Origin: Conus ventricosus
Lineage: Eukaryota; Mollusca; Gastropoda; Neogastropoda; Conidae
Direction: 5' to 3'
DNA length: 27,886 nucleotides
Assembly (NCBI GenBank): GCA_018398815.1
Contig: CM031609.1
Span: forward strand, 34,453,913-34,481,798
The notes beneath the pieces are model-generated. The model did not search any database. It had not been told where the DNA came from and was given only the letters and a program-made list of their open reading frames with translations. Position 1 is the stretch's first letter. Each line of letters starts with the position of its first letter. Both the position numbers and the translations under genes were made by a program. Below are positions 20,861 through 27,886 of this stretch, piece after piece.

Positions 20861-22054
20861 TAAACAAAGTTTAATTTGTGTAGCAAGCTTTTATGCAGCT
20901 CTCTAATCGACAGTAGTAGTACTCCGGCATTGTATATTTAAAGCATTTATAAAGATAGTGACTGGCACACACTAATCCTCTCCATACTGCGTAGATGTAT
21001 AAGGTTGCCTAACACTATTAGTTTCGCCAGGGAACATTCGAAATCGCCATTCAGTTGCATAGGGCCACAATTGAAGGGGCCAGATAAAACTAGTTGAATT
21101 AGAAAGTAGAAAAGTATACACATTTAATACACAGATCAGCTTGCCACATGAACACTGAATCTGTAGCGTTATACAATCAATCCAAGTCTAATACAAACCT
21201 GAGAACAAAACAACCCGGTTCTTTGCTGCAGTTTGCGGTCACAAAGTGGGAGTGACACGTAACACCTAGAACATTCGCTGACGACAACCTAGCGCGCTGT
21301 TCAACATGAAAATGGAACTACGCCCCCTCACCCCCACCCTCACCTGGCAATCCCAGTCTTCTCGTTTATTGGATTTTTTGGTCGCTTGCCCGTGCGCCTG
21401 TGGTGAACAGATGTTTTAGCGCGTCTCGCTAGCCGTAAATTAAACGGAGGTTTCGGCCTCGTGTCAGCCTATCTGTTACGTCATAGTTTTGTAGGTTAGA
21501 AATTAGTCAGAATAAGTTGTGCGGATTTTATGTTAAAATATAAACTTATCACCATCCAATAGGTCAAACACCGTATTAAAAAACTAAGCTACATCTTGTT
21601 TCAATTCCTTGAAACCAACAAACCTTTAAGATAGCCGTTCATTTCCAAAGCAGTTATTTCACTTTTTTCGTTTTCTAAAAAACAATTTCTCTCCGGTTTC
21701 ACACATGCAGAGTAATAACTTATGGGACTCTGAATAACAAAAACCTGTTCTTCAGTAACGTTTTAGCCCATTTTAAAATAACAAAACAATGTAAAAACAC
21801 AGCCGGTCAACAAAGAGCGCAATTCCAAGCAACAATGGAGGACCCACAGTTCGTGTCACGTGGACAGCCTCGATTGGTCTTTGTCGACTGGCAATACTCG
21901 AATTCTGATGCAACCCATTGCAAACCCGGGACGATGTGATGCTACGGTTTTTTTTTTTAAAACAGGACAGGTAGGTGCAAACTGCCGCGAGCCGTAAAAT
22001 TAAGTGATCAGATTTCAGCCCCGTGTACAAAAGTTTGCGGATTGATTTAAAGTA
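20861..22054. other. Unassigned sequence in the right arm of the Polinton
   Basis: The best open stretch is minus strand about 21607-21766, reading NVTEEQVFVIQSPISYYSAC onward for roughly 50 codons, with normal amino-acid composition. It may be the decayed start of a Polinton gene, but no family is recognised. The rest shows no feature. Confidence 0.3.
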
Positions 22055-22209
22055 TTTAATTGAGAGAGAGAAGAGTGTGTGTGTGTGTTGTGGTCTGTCT
22101 GCCCGCCTCTCTGTCTGTCTGGTCTGTCTCTCTTGTCTCTCTGCTCTGTATGTCTGTTGTCTGCCGGTGTGATTTCTCTCTCTCTACTCTTCGCCCCAAG
22201 GGAAAGAAA

Positions 22210-22304
22210 GAAAAAAGAAAAGGCGGGCTTTTGGCCCACTTTCGCCCAAAAAACTCGGTGGAGGGGGGTGAAAGGGCGCTTAGAATGAAGGTTCCCTGTT
22301 CTCT
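22210..22304. repeat. Polinton right terminal inverted repeat
   Basis: Reverse-complemented, this end begins AGAGAACAGGGAACCTTCAT, matching the left end AGAGAACAGGAAAACCTTCA with few changes. The internal words GGCCCACTTTCGCCC (about 22231-22245) and GGGTGAAAGGGCGC (about 22266-22279) form the counterpart of the left-end hairpin, but more diverged. Confidence 0.83.
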
Positions 22305-22309
22305 AATGT
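22305..22309. repeat. Polinton target-site duplication, right copy (AATGT)
   Basis: Perfect match to 14359-14363, immediately outside the right end. Confidence 0.8.
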
Positions 22310-23100
22310 CTTGTGGCTGGTTAAAATATCTACCACTTGGTGCTCCTTCGGTGAAGCTCAGCAGCCAGACCCTCTGAGTCAGGAAGGTCTGTGTCCACAG
22401 TAACGCCAAGTGCTTTACACCGTCTGGAACAGCCAGGAAGGGCCCAGGTAAGCGAACCAAGTTTTCCGGAATCAGCTGAAGTGCGTCCTGGGCAAGCTCT
22501 GCATTCTTGAAGCGATCGTTCATCCGTAGTGACCAGATAGTCCAAGAATGGCACAGCAACTGATGTCCGGAAATAATCCATGGCTGTATCAGCAGGATGG
22601 TTTTCCCTCAGGAGCTGCTAGCATTTAGCCGGGGGACTTGGATGGTGGTGTCAAAGTTCTGGGCCATCTCAGTGGCTTCAAGGAACCAAGAAGCGCTGAA
22701 AACATCATCGACATTTGTTCTCAGTTCCTGGAGGCTGGCAGTGATATTGGTTATTGCCGAATAGGCATCCGCAATGTCTCGTGCACGCTTTTGGAGTTTC
22801 ACACTCAGAGGCTGGAGGTACTGGAGGCACCGTCAGGTCACAACAAATGCAATCAGGAATCCACTATCGGAGATTGCATGGAGCAGACCCGCGCTTTGCA
22901 GGCAGTATCACCGTCCCAGTTGTCTTCCTGCGTTATCTGACCAAGCAATCAAACAAACACTTGAGACATGGCAGCGAATGTCTCGAAGCATGATGCCTTT
23001 CTACCATCGGGTTCTACACAAGTCCACCAGCTTCTGTCTCTTCGCGATTCGCGCTTGTAAACAAAGAGAGCGCAAGGGAAGTAAGTCTGCCGATGTTGAA
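22310..23100 (-). pseudogene. hAT transposase, central part (frameshifted)
   Basis: Minus-strand segments appear in the order of an animal hAT transposase. KLVDLCRTRW (about 23004-23033) comes first, with a frame slip directly after it. Next is the region containing DGDTACKAR, then KLQKRARDIADAYSAI with LRTNVDDVFSASWF (22638-22796). DYFRTSVAVPFLDYL (about 22536-22580) follows, then ALQLIPENLV and DTDLPDSEGLAAELH in alternating frames (22340-22500). These are the alpha-helical insertion and the second half of the RNase H-like catalytic domain. The first catalytic region and BED-type finger are missing, and upstream of about 23100 the sequence soon reaches the transposon end at 23268. The frame reads into the Polinton junction at 22305; the C-terminus continues at 14358. 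Confidence 0.88.
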
Positions 23101-23273
23101 AGATACGTCTTTCCACCACATACTTTCAAAAGAATCAGCATCCCGCACGATGCAGGGCAGAAAATAAGATGTGTTAACATGTTCAAATTTATTTCTTTTC
23201 TTTTTCTGAGATGAATTTGGTATTTTTCTTTTTCAAAAAAGAAATTATAAAGCTGAGATCCGCCCCTGCCCTC

Positions 23274-23957
<684 letters not shown>

Positions 23958-24131
23958 TCCCTCACCCCCACCATGTTGTACGAACGCAACTACTTTGAAA
24001 AAAATTTCTGTCTCAACGTTATGAGCATTTACAATTAATGTATTCAAACTGAAGAAAGTAAAATACACCATGCGCCCGTAAGCAAACAGAAGTTAACATA
24101 TCTCTTCTTCTTCTTCCTCGTTCGCTTTCCA

Positions 24132-24610
24132 TTAGATGAGCAGCCCGGTGTCATCGATGAAGGCTGCCGTCCACCGCAGCTCCTCCAGGTGCCGTACAAC
24201 TTGGCTTCCACTGCTGTCGGTGTTGGCCAGTACTTCCTTCTGGATGCTGCATGCGTCATAACAGTCTTGAAGGATGTGGTCTGTTCTCATTAGTCCCCTC
24301 ACCACAAGGGCACTCTCCACTCTGTCCAATGCCAAATTTTGTGTGCATGTGGTTGTGCAGGCGATTGTGTCCAGTCCTCAAGCGGAAGATCTTGACCTGT
24401 TCCCGTCGTCCCAGCAAATGGTATTTGTCTTCTGGGTTGTGTTTGGGGTGCTGGAGGTGCCACTTTATTCCTTGCTGTGCCTTGATGATTGTCTTGATTT
24501 CATCATATGACACCAGGTTGTTGGCCTGCTCCTTCTGTGCCACCATCTTTTGCCGATAATATCCGCTTTTTCGTTGCCTCTGATACCACAGTGTGCTGGT
24601 ACCCATTGCA
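24132..24610 (-). pseudogene. C-terminal region after RNase H (Cys/His motif)
   Basis: After the WVPAHCGIRGNEKAD motif the frame changes and continues with RQKMVAQKEQANNLVSYDEI, a long linker and HNRLHNHMHTKFGIG...CPCG (about 24292-24390). A second frame shift leads to TDHILQDC (about 24260-24285). The protein ends with LEELRWTAAFIDDTGLLI before a stop at 24132-24134. The CxCG...H...C arrangement is the putative zinc-binding knuckle found after RNase H in several non-LTR families. Confidence 0.8.
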
Positions 24611-25115
24611 TCACCACTTTCTCCACTCTGGCACTCAGGGCAACAAGGGCTGAAGTAAGATGGTTCTGTTCTTTGCAGCGGGAATTCTTGAGGGCTTGGA
24701 GTACGGAGAGAGCGTCTGAGAACACCACCACCTGCCCTGTTGTTCTTATGGAGTTCTGCGAGACTGTTGTGGCTGCCTCACAGAGAGCTTCTCGCTCAGC
24801 TCGGAAGTTGGTGGAGTATTTTCCTGTTGGGATTGCAATTTCTTCATCTCCGTCTTTGTATCGGAGGAAGATTCCAGCTCCACCATCCCCCGTTGCTTCT
24901 GTGGCGGAGCCATCTGTAAAGACATGGGCCAGTCTTCCTGGGGGTACTGGTTGCAGATGTACTCCATGGCCAGGGCTTTCCTTTGGGTGTCTGACTGTGT
25001 TCCTCTCTTCTCCACTCCGGGAATGCTGTGACGACTGTTGGGAACACCTGCCTCTTCCAAGACGGGTGGGTGACATTTGCCGCGATAGGCTTTGCTTTGT
25101 GTTCCTCAAGACTGG
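24555..25115 (-). pseudogene. RNase H domain of the non-LTR element
   Basis: The minus-strand frame contains FTDGSA (24903-24920, first catalytic Asp), NFRAEREALCEAATTV (catalytic Glu region), VVFSDALSVLQAL (second Asp) and MQWVPAHCGIRGNEKADII (His/Asp region). All key motifs are preserved in one frame, unlike the rest of the element. Its role would be removal of the RNA template during second-strand synthesis. Confidence 0.92.
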
Positions 25116-25319
25116 GATCTGTCTTTCAAGGCGTCTTGACTGGTGGATGAAGCTGCCTCTTTTCAGCCGGCTTTGGTGGTCTGCTCATTCTGTCGTTCAT
25201 TGGATGGTTTTCAAGGCGTTTTAATTTTGCTGCCTGGTATGAGGATCTTTGTGTCCCTTCTGTCCTCCAATGACTGCAGCACAGTGGTCTCTCCATCTTC
25301 AGAATTGGGGTGGATCTCA

Positions 25320-26560
25320 TGGCGCAGTTATGACACGCTGAGCTTGGTTCTGTATCTTGTTGAGATGGTCAAGGTTTGACTTTGCAGCTGATGCCCATGC
25401 TGATGTCCCGTACTCAACTACAGGTCGGACTCTTCCTATGTAAAGTCTCTTCAGGATACGTTCGTCAGCCCCCAGTCCGTTCCTGCAAGTTTCCTCATGA
25501 TCGCCAGTCTCGCTTGGCCCTGCTACAGCATCTGGTGATCTGCTGTTTCCAAGTGAGCCTGCGGTCAAAGGTCATCCCAGGTAGGTAGGTGTGGGTTCCT
25601 CTGCAAGTCTTTGGCTGTTCAGAGTCAGCTTACGCCTCTTGCTTCTTGCTGGATAGGCTGAAGACTGTGTAGGTTGTTTTGCTTGAGTTGACAGAGACAA
25701 GCCATTCCTTGGTCAGTCGCTGATCTTATTGAGCGCAGTTTGGAGGCGTACCTGTGCTGTAGTGGTGTACTCTTCGGAGCACCATAGCACCAGGTCATCT
25801 GCGTAGATCGCTTCTCTGACCCTCTTGGCAGATCTCTGACAATGTCATCTATGAAGATGAGGAACAGCGTTGGCGAAAGGACTCCTCCTTGTGGTACTCC
25901 TGTCTCAGCACCTTCTTCTGCTCTTTTGGCCCTGAATCTTTACTTGGGCTTGGCGGTTGTGTAGGTACTGGCTGATCAGGTTTTCATCCTCCCAGACACA
26001 CCACATCGCGTAGTTTAGCCTGAGTCCGTCCTTAAGACTTTGTCGAACGCCTTCTCCATGTCAATCCAGACAGCAAGCGTGTTCTTCTTTTCTTGGAAGG
26101 CGTCCTCAATGCTTTTGCGTGATGAATATGATCTGGTCTTCTGTTGATCTGTGTTGGCGGAAGCCCGCCTGTTCAGGGCTCAGCAGCTGATGCTCCTCAA
26201 GGTGCCAGACAAGCCTTGTGTTGACAAGTCTCTCCATCAGCTTTCCTAAGCAGCTTGTAAGGCTGATGGGTCTGTAGCTGTCAGCCTTCGACTTGTCCTT
26301 TCCCTTTTTGTGAATGGGGATCATGTCTGCTCCTCCAACGCTGTGGTACTGATCCTGTCTTCCAGCTGGAGTTAAAAATTGTTAGAAGGACTGCCTTGCT
26401 CTTCATCCCAAGATGCAGAATCATTTCATTGGTGTTCCATCTGGCCCAGGTGACTTCTTCAGGTTGAGGCTCTGCAACGCGTCCTCCAGCTCTTTCTCTG
26501 TGAAAGCTGTGGTCAGACTTCCTCTTGGGGCTCTTTCTCATGAAGTTCACCTTGGGCCCT
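25320..26560 (-). pseudogene. Reverse transcriptase domain of the non-LTR element
   Basis: Minus-strand motifs in order: NEMILHLGMKSKAVLLTIFN (start of fingers), PIHKKGKDKSKADSYRPISL and LLSPEQAGFRQHRSTEDQI (about 26110-26320), GVPQGG (25883-25900) followed by VLSPTLFLIFIDDI, then YADD (25794-25805), the catalytic aspartate pair, intact. The thumb follows, with RPVVEYGTSAWA and NKIQNQAQRVI (about 25320-25420). Several frameshifts separate the pieces (for example between about 26100 and 25900), so there is no continuous protein despite good motif preservation. Confidence 0.93.
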
Positions 26561-27129
26561 GTGCACTGCAGCTCTATGTTCAGGAGGACTTCCAGATAGC
26601 TGATGTTTTCATAGACGTCTATGAAGTGGTCTGCTGCTTTCTTTCCAGAGAGGTAATTTCCACTTTCTTGTATTGTTATTGTGGACTGATTTGTTGTTTC
26701 ATTACTGAGGGTTCTAGCCAGTTTCCACAGCTTGCTGCCATCCTTGTCGAGATTCAGGCTTTCAGTTTTCTCTTGCCAGCTTTTCCTGCAGCTTGTGTGC
26801 AGGACAGCTTGTATCTGGCAGTTACTTCCTTCAGCGCTATGTTGTTCTCCAGTGATGGCTGCTTTTCTGCTCGGTCCCTGGCTTCCGTAACAGCATCTTC
26901 CAGATTCTGAAGTTCCTCTGTCCAGTAGGGCTTATTGTTTTTGCGTTGCTCCTCTTGGATGGATTCTGTAGCAGCTTTCAAGACGGCCTTTGTGAAGTCT
27001 TGAACCATCTTGTTTGAGTCCTTCTGCCTGATGTTGATTGGCTTTGTGTATGTGTCTGTTAGGGTCTCGAAGAGAGTCCAATCCGCCTTTATATAATTCC
27101 AGCGGGAAAACTTTGCTGAGGAGCCTGCA
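26561..27129 (-). pseudogene. Linker between endonuclease and reverse transcriptase
   Basis: A minus-strand frame at 26754-27008 contains RKNNKPYWTEELQNLEDAVTEARDRAEKQPS, in two adjoining motifs typical of the region in front of the reverse transcriptase (NKPYWTEEL-, then a charged helical stretch). It has no catalytic role of its own; it connects the endonuclease and polymerase domains. Confidence 0.75.
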
Positions 27130-27790
27130 AGTTGAGGTTGATAGAGAGTTTTACGGGCTTGTGGTCACTTCCTCCAAGCTGGTTGAGAACTGTTCTTTGG
27201 TTCTGACAAACAAGTCATTGGTGGCGAACGCTAGATCTGGTGTTGACGTGGTCATCCAGCGTCTAGAGTAGAAGGTGGGTTCATCATCTTCTTGGTTGAC
27301 GAGATGAAGATGTGTGTCAATCTCCAATCCTCAACTTCTTCGCCTCTCTTGTCCGTCTCGTCATAGCCCCATCTCTCTGAGTGACTGTTAAAATCTCCCA
27401 AACCACACAGTTGTTGTCTGGGATGTTCATGTATGTGAGGGAAAGATCACGATCTTGAGGGCAATAGACATTGTAGATCCTGATGTTGTGTTCTTTAAGG
27501 ACTATTCAACCCCTTGGATCTCTGCCTGTTGATTGGTGTTGATCTTGAGTTCTTGTGCGGCGATGGAATTCCCGCACCAAGACAAGCACCCCTCCTTTGC
27601 TTCTTTCCTCACGGTCCAACCTGATGGTCTCGTAAACCCCTCACTTGAAAGCGATGGTTTACAGTCAAAGTGTCTCTTAGACACATGCAATATCAACATT
27701 TTCTTGTTGCATCCTTTCTGCCAGGCCAAGTTTCTTCTTATGCACCCCTTCTGCATTCCACTGGAGAATGTTGAGCATTCTGGGTGATAT
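27130..27790 (-). pseudogene. AP-type endonuclease domain of the non-LTR element
   Basis: The minus-strand ATG at 27778 opens MLNILQWNAEGVHKKKLGLA, the N-terminal strand and Asn-containing motif of exonuclease-endonuclease-phosphatase domains. An in-frame TAA at 27677-27679 and frame shifts break the middle. GDFN (27387-27398) with HSERWGY and TPDLAFAT (27220-27243) supply the central and C-terminal catalytic motifs. This domain nicks genomic target DNA to prime reverse transcription. The final SDH-like motif is expected near 27150-27180 but is not clear in frame. Confidence 0.88.
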
Positions 27791-27886
27791 TGTTTGCTTG
27801 GCACCAGCAGGAGGATGAGTCTCCTTCTTCCTCGCATAGGCATGCGGAATTTTCTTGTCCGACCACCGACTGCTTGGGAAGGGCCC

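Larger units (their letters stand above)
14364..22304. mobile_element. Maverick/Polinton element, degenerate, inserted in the hAT transposase
   Basis: The ends are imperfect inverted repeats. Left starts AGAGAACAGGAAAACCTTCA and right ends TGAAGGTTCCCTGTTCTCT, with similarity continuing inward for about 80 bp. Inside lie three of the diagnostic Polinton genes: packaging ATPase (minus, 14491-15100), family B DNA polymerase (plus, from the gap to 17078) and integrase (minus, about 17400-18490). All are broken by stops and frameshifts. The element spans 7.94 kb including a 100-N gap; Polintons are commonly 15-20 kb, so large parts are missing. I could not recognise the major or minor capsid protein or the adenovirus-type protease. 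Its right third (20.1-22.2 kb) is repeats and unassigned sequence. Confidence 0.9.
13743..23268 (-). mobile_element. hAT-family DNA transposon, interrupted by a Polinton
   Basis: The left end reads CAGGGGCGGATC (13743-13754) and the right end is its exact reverse complement, GATCCGCCCCTG (23257-23268). The flanking bases CCCTC occur at 13738-13742 and 23269-23273, a 5-bp target duplication; hAT elements usually give 8 bp, but 5-bp hAT groups are known. The coding strand is minus, with transposase segments at about 22310-23100 and 14062-14358. Without the 14364-22304 insertion the element is only about 1.6 kb. It therefore lacks the N-terminal zinc finger and much of the catalytic domain, so it is an internally deleted or 5'-deleted copy. 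A G-rich tail region (about 13770-13870, with repeated GGTGGGG-like words) lies between the coding end and the left terminus. Confidence 0.87.
24104..27886 (-). mobile_element. Nearly complete non-LTR retrotransposon (endonuclease - RT - RNase H)
   Basis: On the minus strand, domains appear in the canonical order: AP-type endonuclease (about 27780-27130), a linker, reverse transcriptase (about 26550-25320), RNase H (about 25000-24555), a C-terminal Cys/His segment and the end of the protein at about 24132. A GAAGAAGAAGAAG-type 3' tail follows (CTTCTTCTTCTTC on plus, about 24104-24117). The frame is open upstream of the presumed ATG at 27778 up to the window edge, so the 5' end or an upstream ORF may lie outside. 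RNase H-bearing non-LTR elements of this layout belong to the I-like group; I do not claim a specific clade. Confidence 0.9.

Noticed and set aside
22015..22260. Minus-strand continuation of the hAT frame into sequence rich in Arg/Thr/Asp
   Set aside because: It lies inside the Polinton end and the adjacent CT-rich tract. The hAT coding sequence ends at the insertion junction at 22305, so this extension is accidental.

Overview
This is eukaryotic, gene-poor, repeat-dominated DNA from an animal. The evidence is the density of long dinucleotide microsatellites, non-LTR retrotransposon relics with RNase H domains, a CR1/L2-type element with a GCGCTATATAA tail, a hAT transposon and a Maverick/Polinton element. 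This mix fits a marine invertebrate, and a mollusc is my favoured inference, but the species cannot be told from the sequence. I found no convincing host protein-coding gene, no tRNA or rRNA gene and no CRISPR array. Almost everything recognisable is a decayed mobile element or a simple repeat. A run of 100 N at 15287-15386 is an assembly gap.

Layout. 1-13.7 kb: AT-rich spacer crowded with (TG)n, (GA)n, (CA)n, trinucleotide and homopolymer arrays. It holds a minus-strand RNase H end of a non-LTR element (about 1440-2520), a minus-strand C-terminal reverse-transcriptase scrap (5660-6060), a probable CENP-B/pogo-type DNA-binding scrap (7092-7350), a foldback inside a 14-bp direct duplication (8176-8497), a CR1/L2-like 3' end (about 9226-10180) and a diverged tandem duplication (10871-11600).

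13.7-23.3 kb: the main result is a nested insertion. A hAT-family transposon on the minus strand has ends CAGGGGCGGATC at 13743 and 23257-23268, flanked by CCCTC on both sides. Its transposase reading frame is interrupted by a decayed Maverick/Polinton element (14364-22304), itself flanked by a perfect 5-bp duplication AATGT. The Polinton keeps imperfect inverted ends with an internal hairpin, a FtsK/HerA (A32-like) packaging ATPase (minus), a protein-primed-type family B DNA polymerase (plus) and a retroviral-type integrase (minus), all broken by frameshifts and stops. Conceptually removing the Polinton and one AATGT copy puts the two hAT pieces back in one frame, which independently supports both boundaries. 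The Polinton also carries a 12-bp-period AACTTA repeat and a roughly 70-bp tandem repeat of unknown role. Capsid and protease genes were not recognised.

23.3-27.9 kb: G-run and (CA)n spacer, then a nearly complete minus-strand non-LTR retrotransposon (about 24104-27886, continuing past the window edge). Its order is AP-type endonuclease, reverse transcriptase with YADD, RNase H, C-terminal cysteine/histidine motif and a (GAA)n-like 3' tail, with several frameshifts and stops.

The parts do not form a working pathway. They are layers of insertion: hAT first, Polinton into the hAT, with several LINE-type insertions nearby, many of which touch microsatellites.
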